Shown in pieces: positions 48,401 to 54,855 of a stretch of DNA of 64,000 nucleotides. The first letter of the stretch is position 1; each line of letters starts with the position of its first letter. The position numbers and the translations under genes were made by a program. The stretch is from positions 21,351,995 to 21,415,994 of the forward strand of contig CM055095.1 of NCBI GenBank assembly GCA_029204225.1, given 5' to 3'. The notes beneath the pieces are model-generated. The model did not search any database and was not told the DNA's origin. It worked only from the letters and a program-made list of their open reading frames with translations. The DNA is from Diphasiastrum complanatum (taxonomy: Eukaryota > Streptophyta > Lycopodiopsida > Lycopodiales > Lycopodiaceae).

Positions 48401-48976
48401 CTTGCCACATCCTGTAGGTCCAAAGACTGCGGCAAACTGCTTCTCACACGGCCATAAGGATGCCAACATCTCGCTGAGTCTCCGGTACGTCAGTTGTACA
48501 ACCTCAAGATTGGGAGCAGAAAAGGAAGGAGTGGGACTATTAGGAACTTCCTTCATCTCGTCTTCATAATAGTTTCCCAAGATTGTTATCATATCTTGCA
48601 ATATGGCCACTGCCTCGTCTGTGTACTTTAAAAGATTAACACCTCTGATAGTCATGGAGCCACGCAGCTTTACGTATATCCCTAGATAGTTGCCTGAAAA
48701 CCAAAACACAAAGATATGCTCGTGTTACAAAACAAAACAAGAAATAACGAACAAACAAACAAAGTTTCTGAGAAACGTGACATTGGAAATTCCATTGAAA
48801 ACAAGACAATAGTAAGAAAGAATTGCAACATCGTCATATTTTTTCCTCTAGCAAGTAATACGAGGAACTCCACAGAAATATGAAAGAATAAAAACTTCAG
48901 CGCAAAAAGGCTCACGATAGCACCACTGTGATGCCATGGCATTGCCCCTGTAGGAGCTTGAGGTGCAAGAATCCAT
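18771..48976 (-). CDS. Large dynamin-superfamily GTPase, SLIP-GC-like, six exons over ~30 kb
   Basis: Six minus-strand exons (48,976-48,916; 48,693-48,389; 41,625-40,928; 39,090-38,262; 38,097-37,669; 19,694-18,771) join with consistent phases into 3,246 nt, about 1,081 residues. G1 is [11 protein letters not shown] (about residues 112-122), G2 is probably TTKVT (about 251-255), G3 is DVPG (400-403), and G4 is probably AEKD (467-470). A Ser-rich insert of about 80 residues lies between G1 and G2, and the protein ends in a basic KKGRKYK. The order of G motifs, the RIRWIG block after G2, and the later [14 protein letters not shown] block resemble the nuclear SLIP-GC type of dynamin-related GTPase; such proteins bind and hydrolyse GTP, but the cellular role here is unknown. 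Introns are 222, 6,763, 1,837, 164 and 17,974 bp, the long ones filled with mobile DNA. The start ATG, the exon 3 donor (phase-compatible AAGGG/GTTAGT) and the exon 4 donor (AAT/GTGTTT) are the least certain points. No in-frame stop was found, so it is probably a working gene. Confidence 0.7.
19695..20547. other. Intron 5 of the GTPase gene, unique part
   Basis: AT-rich sequence between exon 6 and the copia fragment, with no coding frame and no recognisable LTR. A 24-bp phrase containing AACTTTTGGAAAGAGTTCAT near 20,094 is similar to one near 19,949, suggesting a small local duplication. Confidence 0.4.
20548..21590 (+). pseudogene. Ty1/copia fragment: integrase end and RT start
   Basis: The first part (20,561-20,899) reads [20 protein letters not shown] and [16 protein letters not shown], the integrase C-terminal region typical of copia. 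After a frameshifted stretch with [20 protein letters not shown], the part at 21,276-21,590 reads [20 protein letters not shown] and [20 protein letters not shown], the copia RT N-terminal blocks; the metal-binding Asp expected before the V-x-x-AFLNG block is replaced. The fragment stops just before the hAT sequence. Its 5' LTR and gag are absent. Confidence 0.8.
21591..22160 (+). other. 5' flank / leader of the hAT element
   Basis: The stretch is rich in GAGAGAGA and has telomere-like TTTAGGGTTTAGG near 21,938, both common in plant 5' leaders. A hAT terminal inverted repeat could not be identified. Confidence 0.35.
22161..23893 (+). pseudogene. hAT transposase, 5' part, frameshifted
   Basis: The reading starts near [20 protein letters not shown] and HPCPH, the second half of a BED-like zinc finger. 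A long proline-rich segment follows (22,390-22,560), then an acidic Ser/Pro-rich segment. A frameshift near 22,960 leads to the DUF659-type catalytic region: [54 protein letters not shown] one-base insertion near 23,500 shifts frame again to [20 protein letters not shown], and the reading continues to 23,893, where the chromovirus interrupts it. Confidence 0.85.
23894..24251 (-). mobile_element. Chromovirus 3' LTR (358 bp)
   Basis: On the minus strand it begins TGTTAAGAAC and ends ATCTATTACA. By eye about 14 bases differ from the other LTR, nearly all transitions. Confidence 0.95.
24252..24266 (-). other. Polypurine tract of the chromovirus
   Basis: The minus strand reads AAGGGGGAGGGAG immediately before the 3' LTR, the expected plus-strand primer site. 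Confidence 0.85.
24263..24643 (-). pseudogene. Integrase C-terminus and chromodomain of the chromovirus
   Basis: [20 protein letters not shown] is the common Ty3 integrase C-terminal block. It is followed by [20 protein letters not shown] and [15 protein letters not shown], a chromodomain with the aromatic cage residues Y, W and W visible. Chromodomains direct integration to marked chromatin. The reading ends with DQDGS and a stop at the polypurine tract. A break between 24,643 and 24,757 separates it from the integrase core. Confidence 0.88.
24757..25445 (-). pseudogene. Integrase core of the chromovirus
   Basis: It contains [20 protein letters not shown] (first Asp), [18 protein letters not shown] (second Asp) and [20 protein letters not shown] (Glu), the D,D-E catalytic triad. 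[20 protein letters not shown] follows. An early stop just upstream separates this core from the zinc-finger part. Confidence 0.88.
25445..25873 (-). pseudogene. RNase H remnant fused to integrase zinc finger
   Basis: The frame starts [16 protein letters not shown], the first RNase H block with its catalytic Asp, then switches within a few residues to the acidic linker [20 protein letters not shown] that normally follows RNase H. The domain's remaining catalytic blocks are missing, so several hundred bases are deleted. The end carries the integrase zinc-finger histidines ([11 protein letters not shown]). Confidence 0.8.
26012..26792 (-). pseudogene. Reverse transcriptase of the chromovirus
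   Basis: [20 protein letters not shown] leads into the RT blocks [35 protein letters not shown], a [20 protein letters not shown] block, and the catalytic FLDDILVY near 26,220-26,245. A frameshift lies between 26,332 and 26,395. Confidence 0.88.
27206..27430 (-). pseudogene. Aspartic protease of the chromovirus
   Basis: [20 protein letters not shown] is the retropepsin active-site block with D-D-G-A in place of D-S/T-G-A. It follows the gag zinc knuckle after a short linker. The region between this and the RT (26,793-27,205) is broken by stops. Confidence 0.75.
27393..28175 (-). pseudogene. gag (capsid and nucleocapsid) of the chromovirus
   Basis: [20 protein letters not shown] and [20 protein letters not shown] belong to the retrotransposon gag domain. 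The end carries a [14 protein letters not shown] zinc knuckle (CX2CX4HX4C) near 27,571-27,620 flanked by lysine-rich sequence. The gag start is in a separate stretch at 28,377-28,649. Confidence 0.88.
28377..28649 (-). pseudogene. N-terminal gag segment of the chromovirus
   Basis: [20 protein letters not shown] opens a Glu/Leu-rich, coiled-coil-like stretch ([20 protein letters not shown]). A stop or shift between 28,376 and 28,175 separates it from the capsid part. Confidence 0.7.
28650..29534 (-). other. Untranslated leader of the chromovirus
   Basis: About 885 bp between the primer-binding site and the gag start. It carries a repeated TGACTTCAGGT / TGATTTCAGGT phrase near 28,910 and 29,060, and no coding frame. 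Confidence 0.6.
29535..29547 (-). other. Primer-binding site (initiator Met tRNA type)
   Basis: The minus strand reads TGGTATCAGAGCC one base inside the 5' LTR. This is the standard plant retroelement site complementary to the 3' end of initiator methionine tRNA. Confidence 0.93.
29549..29906 (-). mobile_element. Chromovirus 5' LTR (358 bp)
   Basis: It aligns base for base with 23,894-24,251. The minus strand begins TGTTACGAGC and ends ATCTATTACA. Confidence 0.95.
29907..31867 (+). pseudogene. hAT transposase, 3' part
   Basis: The hAT frame resumes with [20 protein letters not shown] and a CAG/GTATGG donor near 29,991. The next exon begins after TGAAACAG near 30,119 ([20 protein letters not shown]) and runs to a TCACAG/GTATTT donor near 30,461. 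A second tandem copy of that exon follows. After an acceptor TCAATAG near 30,893 comes [20 protein letters not shown], the hAT dimerisation region. An acidic D/E-rich tail (31,237-31,295) and a low-complexity His/Thr/Pro tail end near 31,867. Frames change in the tail, so it is not a clean reading. Confidence 0.8.
30178..30847 (+). repeat. 335-bp tandem duplication of a hAT exon
   Basis: 30,178-30,512 and 30,513-30,847 match with few differences at a constant offset of 335 bp. Each copy includes most of the exon, its donor site and the first part of the following intron. The second copy lacks the acceptor side. Confidence 0.93.
31868..32300 (+). other. 3' flank of the hAT element, unassigned
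   Basis: About 430 bp between the hAT tail and the resumed copia sequence. No coding frame is convincing and no terminal inverted repeat was found. Confidence 0.35.
32301..32398 (+). pseudogene. Copia RNase H end and polypurine tract
   Basis: [20 protein letters not shown] is the C-terminal copia RNase H signature (DIFTKxL). It is followed by AAGGGGGGG at 32,390-32,398, a polypurine tract directly before the LTR. The central RT and most of RNase H that should connect it to 20,548-21,590 are missing. Confidence 0.85.
32399..33274 (+). mobile_element. Copia LTR (876 bp)
   Basis: It starts TGTTGG after the polypurine tract and ends CCCAACA, giving inverted TGTTGG/CCAACA ends. It contains a TATA-like TATATATTA near 32,460. 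Confidence 0.8.
33275..33286 (+). other. Primer-binding-site-like sequence after the copia LTR
   Basis: GGATATCAGAAC follows the LTR end and resembles TGGTATCAGAGC, the initiator-Met primer site, at most positions. Its presence beside a 3' LTR is unexpected. Confidence 0.45.
33287..37668. other. Intron 5 of the GTPase gene, proximal part
   Basis: About 4.4 kb of AT-rich DNA upstream of the copia LTR and downstream of exon 5. It contains a palindrome cluster (33,860-34,040), a 24-bp perfect palindrome (34,513-34,536) and (TA)n runs near 34,550. No exon with matching splice phases and no transposase or RT block was found. Confidence 0.45.
34513..34536. repeat. 24-bp perfect palindrome
   Basis: The sequence centres on AATCGCGATT and is flanked by TGCAGCA and TGCTGCA. 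The adjoining CAACTATGATATAT on its right is the inverse of ATATCATAGTTG at about 33,936-33,947, so it may form one arm of a foldback unit of about 600 bp. Confidence 0.8.
37669..38097 (-). CDS. GTPase exon 5
   Basis: The acceptor GGAGACAG opens [20 protein letters not shown]; 143 whole codons follow, ending [10 protein letters not shown] with a GAG/GTATCT donor. The content is mostly helical with acidic and leucine-rich stretches. No named domain is recognised here. It is separated from exon 6 by an intron of about 18 kb. Confidence 0.7.
38262..39090 (-). CDS. GTPase exon 4, G3 and G4
   Basis: The acceptor TTTACAG is followed by [20 protein letters not shown] and the switch-II block [20 protein letters not shown] (DVPG at 38,946-38,957). 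A hydrophobic strand, [11 protein letters not shown], comes next, then [15 protein letters not shown] as the likely G4 region (about 38,744-38,762). The tail [20 protein letters not shown] resembles the post-GTPase segment of SLIP-GC relatives. The donor AAT/GTGTTT is weak but phase 0, as exon 5 requires. Confidence 0.75.
39384..39434. repeat. (TG)n(GA)n compound microsatellite
   Basis: A TG run followed directly by a GA run in intron 3 of the GTPase gene. Confidence 0.95.
39745..40047 (+). pseudogene. Ty3 integrase C-terminal fragment
   Basis: [20 protein letters not shown] and [20 protein letters not shown] match the integrase C-terminal block of Ty3 elements (compare 24,580-24,640 on the other strand). 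It is an isolated 100-codon fragment inside intron 3 of the GTPase gene and ends before any chromodomain. Confidence 0.8.
40928..41625 (-). CDS. GTPase exon 3, G1-G2 linker and G2
   Basis: The acceptor TTTTGCAG precedes [18 protein letters not shown] Ser/Asp-rich stretch follows ([19 protein letters not shown]), then [20 protein letters not shown] with the likely switch-I threonine, then [20 protein letters not shown] and an acidic helix ([20 protein letters not shown]). The end is placed at a GTTAGT donor that gives the phase 2 needed by exon 4; the frame stays open about 100 bases further, so the donor is provisional. Confidence 0.7.
41626..42948. other. Intron 2 of the GTPase gene, distal part
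   Basis: AT-rich DNA between exon 3 and the LINE, with no gene seen. Confidence 0.4.
42949..44790 (-). pseudogene. LINE (non-LTR) reverse transcriptase fragment
   Basis: Blocks in minus-strand order: a WYDQEC block (near 44,680) typical of the end of the endonuclease linker, [80 protein letters not shown], and the catalytic [11 protein letters not shown] near 43,641-43,658. A C-terminal part ([18 protein letters not shown]) follows down to about 42,949. Frameshifts near 43,500, 43,730 and 44,150 and stops upstream break it. The apurinic endonuclease domain is absent, so it is 5' truncated or replaced by the satellite that adjoins it. It lies in intron 2 in the same orientation as the host gene. 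Confidence 0.85.
44806..47408. repeat. 362-bp satellite array, about 7.2 units
   Basis: The phrase GTCCGTTCCTCGTCCTGTCT recurs at 44,806, 45,168, 45,530, 45,830, 46,193, 46,555, 46,917 and 47,275, so the unit is 362 bp with one 300-bp unit and small indels. Units appear well over 90% alike by eye, are GC-rich and keep many CpG sites, unlike the surrounding AT-rich DNA. Long open frames on both strands shift from unit to unit because 362 is not divisible by three, so they are not genes. The array directly abuts the 5' side of the LINE fragment within intron 2 of the GTPase gene. Confidence 0.95.
47411..47540. repeat. Short direct repeat, left copy
   Basis: The segment with AAGGTTGACTTACAACCTAGC and CCAAATGTTTGTGGAGAATC matches 47,953-48,070 (GGTTGAACTAGCTAATGAAG, CCAAATGTTTGTGAGAGAATC). 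The pair brackets the hairpin element at 47,695-47,950. Confidence 0.65.
47695..47950. mobile_element. MITE-like element with a long near-perfect hairpin, copy 1
   Basis: Arms 47,807-47,841 and 47,909-47,943 pair over 35 positions with one mismatch (ATGGAAGGAGCCGGGCACAG is the outer part). The loop contains further complementary A/T-rich and GGGCC stretches, so 137 bp fold into one hairpin. A related copy lies at 49,840-50,050; homology extends about 100 bp to the left of the hairpin (GGCAGTTTCTCATTGGTCC against GACAATTTCTCACTGGTGG). Confidence 0.75.
47953..48070. repeat. Short direct repeat, right copy
   Basis: Partner of 47,411-47,540; about 120 bp with substitutions and small indels. Confidence 0.65.
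48389..48693 (-). CDS. GTPase exon 2, carries the G1 P-loop
   Basis: The acceptor TTTTCAG precedes codons for [20 protein letters not shown]. The exon ends in [12 protein letters not shown] at 48,395-48,421 plus the last two codons. The donor chosen is CTG/GTTCGT in phase 0, because exon 3 then continues with NVLL, giving the normal P-loop continuation GKSTLLN. A competing donor GTAACT 17 bases downstream would break that match. Confidence 0.75.
48916..48976 (-). CDS. GTPase exon 1 (start)
   Basis: The ATG at 48,976 opens [20 protein letters not shown] plus one base of the next codon. The donor GTGAGC follows. That single base plus the first two of exon 2 make CGC (Arg), so phase is kept. 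An overlapping out-of-frame ATG lies 8 bases upstream, and the frame is open upstream, so a further 5' exon or a different start is possible. Confidence 0.55.
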
Positions 48977-49839
48977 TGCGCATAGTGCAAAATTGAAAAA
49001 GAAATCAGCGTGCAAGGAACAAATTCTAAGTGAAGTTGGCAGTCAAAAGGAGACGTTTAGGTTTCATAGGATGCAAGAGTTGAATTCACTTCACAAAGTA
49101 GCTGGAGCTGAGAAATAAAATGCAAAGTTAGTGAAAGAACACATTTCCCAGTATATTAGCATCAACGCGAGTTCGACAAACCATAGCAAGTAGTTTTGGT
49201 CACCACCCCCATTCCTCAAACTTACCAATATCATGCAAGCAGAAAGACGCTTCACAGCATACCATAAAATAGAGCAACCAGCAGCACCGCATGCGATAAA
49301 CCAAAATGAACGCATGCTATTCAAAAACACAACAGAAATGAGCAGCGCTCTCACTCAACTAAACACACAAATGCGTAAGTAAAGATAGAGTATGATGCAT
49401 ATAATTTGTGCATACAGCGTTGAAACTTGAGAGAAACAGTGACTTTAATGTGATGAAAGAAAAAAGAAAGTAAGAGCAAGCACGCACATACATACATACG
49501 AACACTTTTCTGCCTCCTTGCCTTTTGCTTTCCTTTGCTTTCCGCTCAATATGAAAGCAAACTCTTCTTATGTTCAAGAGTGTTATTTTTATCATTACTT
49601 TTATGTTTAAGTGAGTTTCGTATGAGAAGTCAGCAGCTCCATCAGAACGGAAATGTGCAATAGACAGGCTAGTTTTTTCGAGCCGCGGTGGGCGCGGGGG
49701 TGGACTCTCGAGAGACTCTCCGGAGTGTTGGGGGAGAAATTGGCTTCTTACACAACATTAATAACATAATTTGTGACTATTTTGCCTCGTTTTTGGTTTT
49801 TGATTAAAAAGCACAATATACATTTGTTTTTTCCGGTGT
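48977..49839 (-). promoter_or_regulatory. Putative upstream region of the GTPase gene
   Basis: The region precedes the inferred start codon at 48,976. A GC-rich, CpG-containing patch (GAGCCGCGGTGGGCGCGG, then ACTCTCGAGAGACTCTCC) at about 49,679-49,725 stands out from AT-rich flanks and could mark a promoter or first non-coding exon. No TATA box could be assigned. Confidence 0.25.
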
Positions 49840-50050
49840 CAGGCAACCATGTGACAATTTCTCACTGGTGGAACAAAGTCGAACTGCTCATTACATTTCA
49901 ATATGTGAAAAATGTTAAAGTGCCCATTACGTAATGGAAGGCCCCGAGAATAGGCCATTCTATCTGGTTTGGCTTTTCAAACAAATTTAGGCTCGACCCC
50001 ATCGGGGCTCGCCTGGGCAAAATGGCCTTTGCCTGCACTTTCCATAATAC
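49840..50050. mobile_element. MITE-like element, diverged copy 2
   Basis: It is collinear with copy 1: a TTACGTAATGGAAGGCCCC start at about 49,927, then GGCCATTCTATCTGG, an AAATTTAGGCTCG centre, and TTTCCATAATAC at the end (50,039-50,050). Its arms no longer pair well, so it is older than copy 1. Confidence 0.65.
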
Positions 50051-50183
50051 TTTCACATAAGTTCGTGAAAGAAATTGATCTTCCATCCCAAGCCATAGAA
50101 AGAAGTTGATTGCTTAGATTAAGAGGTGGTTTCTTTTCTTCTTTTTTTGAAGGGTGGATGGTGCACATGGCTTTTCACAACAC

Positions 50184-50193
<10 letters not shown>

Positions 50194-50218
<25 letters not shown>
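50194..50218. repeat. (CT)n microsatellite after a poly-C run
   Basis: Twelve C residues followed by about 12 CT units. Confidence 0.95.
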
Positions 50219-50339
50219 ATAATTTTATTTTTCTACTTACCCCAATTTAGCTCCCTTTAACTTGGCAATGCATTATCTATTTATAAACAATCTGAAAAAA
50301 AAAAAATTCGGCCATTATCGTTATGAAATTGCCACAATT

Positions 50340-50456
50340 GTGGATTTGCATAATGCTTAGCTCGATCCTGGGCTTGCCTAAAGTTACGCTTAGCCTGTTC
50401 TACCATCTAGTTTAGGTCTTTTAAAAAGCTTTTTGCTACTTCCACTTATTCCTGGA
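50340..50456 (-). pseudogene. Ty3 integrase scrap
   Basis: GGATTTGCATAATGCTTAGC and TTTAGGTCTTTTAAAAAGC match the chromovirus integrase end at about 24,725-24,840 with changes. Only about 115 bp remain. Confidence 0.7.
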
Positions 50457-50697
50457 ATCGTCGTCTAGCTCTAGTGACGATGACAACAATCACTCCATAT
50501 CCAAAACAAAACTGACATACGATGGGCCACACATAAATCAACTATCACGTCGTGAGCATATGGGATTGAGAGCCATGATGAAAATACATGAACAACAACA
50601 TGCCAAAACAAATTAACCTCGGCCTACTACTACTACTTCTTCAGAATCAATATCAAGTGCCAAAAATGATTTATGCATTCAAGATGAAGTTGAAATC

Positions 50698-51140
50698 ATG
50701 AACACCTTGATAAATAACGTCTATGAGCATCGTGACATGGAAGAACGCACTAAACGTGATAGTGAATCATTTTTTAGTGCCGAGGAGAAAAATCTGAGAG
50801 AAGAAACAAACACACCATTATATTCTGGAGCAAAGACATCTCGTTTGGCCGTTTTGTTGCTTATATTGCACCTCCAAGCAAAATATAAATGGAGTGATAC
50901 AAGTGTTACATCCTTATTTGGGTAAATAAGATTGAAATTTTTGTTAAAGATTTTAGTAGACGTGTTGTTCAAGTCAAAAAATATAGTGGGCTAGATGATT
51001 TTATTTTATATTATAGAAATTCATTTGATTATGTATAGGTTATTGCACAAACTACTCCTAGAAGGAAATACTATGTTAGAGACAAGAGGTGAGGCACGAA
51101 AAATGTTGAGTGCAATGGGAATGGAGTATACATATGAAAA
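50698..51140 (+). pseudogene. CACTA (En/Spm) transposase fragment, two exons
   Basis: The first exon reads TPLYSGAKTSRLAVLLLILH and KYKWSDTSVTSLFG, matching the start of the plant TNP2-type CACTA transposase. A GG/GTAAAT donor near 50,920 and GTATAG acceptor near 51,037 join it in phase to LLHKLLLEGNTMLETRGEAR and KMLSAMGMEY. The reading then stops near 51,140, with the rest of the transposase missing. Confidence 0.75.
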
Positions 51141-51652
51141 TCTCTAACATGCAAACCGTCATCGACAACCTCATGGCAGAACGAGACGAGGCCATAGCAA
51201 ATGCCCAGGCCGCACATTTTGCTATGAAGGAAAAACTGAAACTGGTCGATTTCAATGATTTCGCACCACCAACTATTCTTGAGAGAACCCAAATTCCAGT
51301 GGTGGTGTATCAACGGTTGGCCCAAAAGTTCAAAGCCACGACGAAGCAGCACACCAAACTCCAACAATCATACACTGCTTCTGTCGAGGCCCTTGACCAA
51401 CACATAGCCACCTTGGAAGAACAATTGAAGGCGGCCGCTCAGTCCACACCTTCTGTCCATGTAGAGCATGCTCACTTTCATGACTCTGGTCATCACTTTG
51501 ATGGTTCAGATGGTGGCGATGGGATAGTATTTCAACAACCGCCAACAAATAATCAAGGCTCCACATTTCAAGGGCAGTCTCAAGGACCACAAGCTCAACC
51601 ACCAACCAATCCTCAGGGCCCCGGTGGTACTTCCTCCCAACACCGAGCTTGA
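51110..51652 (+). other. Unrecognised coiled-coil ORF (180 codons)
   Basis: The N-terminus overlaps the CACTA remnant in another frame. From about residue 14 it reads MQTVIDNLMAERDEAIANAQ, a Glu/Ala-rich helix, then VYQRLAQKFKATTKQHTKLQ and ALDQHIATLEEQLKAAAQST, a second coiled coil. It ends in a His/Gly/Gln-rich disordered tail. This structure suits a retroelement gag-like or accessory protein, but no family is recognised. It lies just upstream of Ty3 copy B. Confidence 0.35.
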
Positions 51653-52342
51653 GGATCTTGGATTTTGCAATTCTTTTGGTGTAGCTCTTTGCTTCTTCTT
51701 CCAGGTGTTGGAATTCAATTTCAAGTAGGTGGATTCTCAGATCCTTGGTGTACTTTCAGTCTAAAGATCATAATTGTGAATTTGTTCCATGAATTTTGAA
51801 GGAAATCATTGGATTTTTGATGAATTCAGTGAATTTTTCACCTAGAATTGATGGTTTTTGCAAGGAAATGATTATAGAATCTGGTGTGGTACGTTTTTCA
51901 GATTGTACTTGCTGTTTTGCAGTCATTAATTTCAGAATTTAATGATTGCATGTTGGTTGAAAAGTCAAAAGGTTGATTAGATAGTGGTTTTGGACCAAAA
52001 ATTGGGACTTTTGGATCATAAATGGGCTATGGAAACCATGTTTGACTTGAATCAGAACTTTTAGTGCCTGAATGCAATGTAATTACAGGGATTTGGATTT
52101 GAAGGCACGAATTTGTGGATTTCCCCCCATGAATTTGGGTCAAAATTGGTCAAAATTGGTCAAAAATCATGGTTTTTTGATGTTTTTTGGACTAATTTTG
52201 GGGTAGATCTCAAAATTCTCAGCCAAGAATTGGTATGGACGTTTTTAGAGATGTAATGAAGCTGTCCCTAAGCTTTCATGAAGTTTGGTAGGGATTAGAC
52301 ACCATTAGGGGGCTCAAAACATTCAAAAATAGTGTATTTTTT
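51653..52342. other. No gene seen; possible LTR or leader DNA
   Basis: T-rich, poorly coding sequence before the leader of Ty3 copy B. AAAATTGGTC is repeated three times near 52,143-52,172. It might belong to an LTR, but the ends were not found. Confidence 0.35.
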
Positions 52343-53110
52343 ATGATTTTTGAGCATGAATACCTCTTAATTGGGGGTCTGAACCTGTTGCTTCTTGTTA
52401 CAATAACTTTTTATCCTCTGATAGGAAACTTTTGCCAAGTTTTAGGAAGCTTCGGTTTCATTCACAGATTCTTTAGATTGAACGACGAAGATTCATTTCC
52501 AGCAGATATGCAAAAACAACAAAAAAACCACAAAAAATCATCAAAACCCTAAAAAATACAAAAAAAACCTTCGTTCGATTTACTATGCATAGGTGTGATT
52601 CAGATCTATCTACTGCCAGGTCGACGAAGAATAATACCAAAAATAGAAGACCAAAGTAACTGTTTATCTAGTTGCTGGTAACCTTTTGTGGAAAATTCAC
52701 AACTTTCTGCAAAAATATCAGTTCTCTGAGAAGAACCTTCGCCTAAACCTTTGCCAGAGTTTGTGTCATTCTCACTTACTAATTTTGATAACCAGTGAGT
52801 TTGGTGAGGATTTTCCAAAAGATCAGTTCTCATATTGCCATATTTTTGCCAAAAAAATCTCCTTTTTGTAAAATTACCAGTATTACTCTTGATTCTTCAT
52901 CAGATCCTGTCGCCGAGTTTTTTGAGGATTCTAAATATAGTAAATTTCCTTTTGTGAGTTTGGCAAAGATTAGATGTATCAAGATCTTCCAAAAAGTCTA
53001 TTTTTACTCTCGCCAAGTTATAGAAACCCCATTTTTTTGTCAAAAAGAACTTTTCAATGATCACGAGAGTGGTCCTTTAGAGCAGTATGCTATCTATGTT
53101 GTCGCGCAAT

Positions 53111-53655
53111 AACAATCAGCTAAACAATGGACCAGAGCGCCACTTGGATGTTTTGCATGTGGGGAGAATCACAAAGTCGTTGAATGTCCAAACAAGGAGA
53201 AGTTTGTACCATTTTGTAGAGACTGTGGTTATGGACACTGTTATAAAGATTGTCCTACAAGACCCAAACTACCTCCGATTACTGCTCTAGTGAACTTGAT
53301 TACAATCAAGAAAAGGCCAATAGTTCAATCTGAACCAATTGCACCTTTAATGGTTGTTACTAGAGCTCAAAAACAGAAAGGCGTATTAGTTGATCCAATA
53401 CTTGCTGAATCTGCACCAACTACAGATATACCTACCGCATCAGGCGTGTATCCGAACCTTAAAGCAGAAAAGAATAGATACTAGGACATGAGACAATGGA
53501 TTAAACAGTTGCAAGAAGAAGAAGTCCTGGAAGCTGCTAAAGCAGTAGTCAAAGTCCCTTCTCCATCTATGCCACAAGCAAATCCAAAAACAGATGTTAA
53601 TACACAGTTGCACCATCATGACAGAACCAAAAGCACCACAAACAGAAATAATCAT
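53111..53655 (+). pseudogene. gag zinc-knuckle region of Ty3 copy B
   Basis: Two knuckles at 53,149-53,253 read CFACGENHKVVEC and CRDCGYGHCYKDC, both CX2CX3HX4C rather than the usual CX2CX4HX4C. A basic linker follows (LITIKKRPIVQSE, VVTRAQKQKGV), then after an in-frame TAG at 53,482 RQWIKQLQEEEVLEAAKAVV. A frameshift near 53,620 moves the reading to the next stretch. Confidence 0.75.
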
Positions 53656-54250
53656 GAATATGTTGTCTAGTAAGATGGATATTACACTGGGAGAATTTGC
53701 TGAGCTAGTGCCGAAAGCAAAAGAGATATTAACAGAAAGATTGACTCAGATGGAACCACCAGTTCATCAGAAGCCACTTTTTTGTGTCGAGTTTGAAGAA
53801 TCAAATGAAGTACTCAATGTGGGAGTAGCCTGGGAAAGTGAGCGGAAAAACATCACCCTGCCAATACATCATAGATAGTTTAGTAAAGAAGCAGCTGCGA
53901 TTGATGGAGGTTCAGGAGTTAATTTGATATCAACTAAGCTATGTGCAAAATGGGGGCTTACCAAGTTGAAGCTTGCCACTTTTGCCATTAAGCTAGCTGA
54001 TCAAAAAACAGTCTGTTCAATAGGATTAGTTGAAGACGTATCTGTCAGAATTGCTGGAGTTTAGTTTGTCATTACTTTTGTAGTAATGGACTTACCTGAC
54101 GCACCAAATGTATATCGAGTTTTATTGGGACGTCCATGGTTACGAGTTGCACAAGTAATACATAACTGGGGTACGGTAAAATTACTTTTGAGAATCGTGA
54201 GTGTGCCATGAAAGTAGATCCAATCACTTAAATTATCAAGCCAGTAGTCT
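53594..54250 (+). pseudogene. Protease region of Ty3 copy B
   Basis: AAIDGGSGVNLISTKLCAKW (near 53,893) and VYRVLLGRPWLRVAQVIHNW match copy A. Stops at 53,876 and 54,062 and a frameshift near 54,175 break the frame. Confidence 0.75.
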
Positions 54251-54300
54251 AAAAAAGGGATGATGATTCATCAATAATAAATCATACCTACGATCGATAA

Positions 54301-54855
54301 GTGAAGACTCTAGGAGTTCATCATGACTCTCAAACTGACATTGTCAATTGGAATCAAGCTCTTGCAACAGTGGATTGTACAACGGGCTATATGTGTCAAC
54401 GAGATAATCAATCCGAATTGAGCAAAATTTCCTTACTTGATCAAACTTTGGACACGCCGATTACTTTTCTATTGAATATAATGAATCTACCTTGGATATC
54501 AACTGAACCAATTCCAGATCCGCCGATTGAAGATGATTTAATGTATGTTAGTTATGCATTGACTTACGATGGAGAGGCCGAACTTACAGACGAACAGATT
54601 CTCAATCATATGGATCCTACAAGACATGGACCGCCAAAAGTAGTTATATTAAAGAAAGACAAGATGACAGGACCTATGACAAAGAAACAAGCTAAGCAAT
54701 ACTATAGTACGGTCCCGAACTGGGAAAAATTATCTCGGAAAGTTGATTCTAAGAATGTACCACCCTTATTGGATAAAGGAAAAAGGAAGGTCAAAGATGA
54801 CACTTCAAGTGAAATTTGTCATAGGAATTCATCGTCAAGGAAGTCATCACCGTAA
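54301..54855 (+). pseudogene. Protease-RT linker of Ty3 copy B
   Basis: HHDSQTDIVNWNQALATVDC continues from the protease; LTDEQILNHMDPTRHGPPKV and MTKKQAKQYYSTVPNWEKLS follow, and the stretch ends in a Ser/Lys/Arg-rich tail. No enzyme motif is present. Most of this is deleted in copy A. A second Lys/Arg-rich stretch overlaps in another frame to 55,054. Confidence 0.6.
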
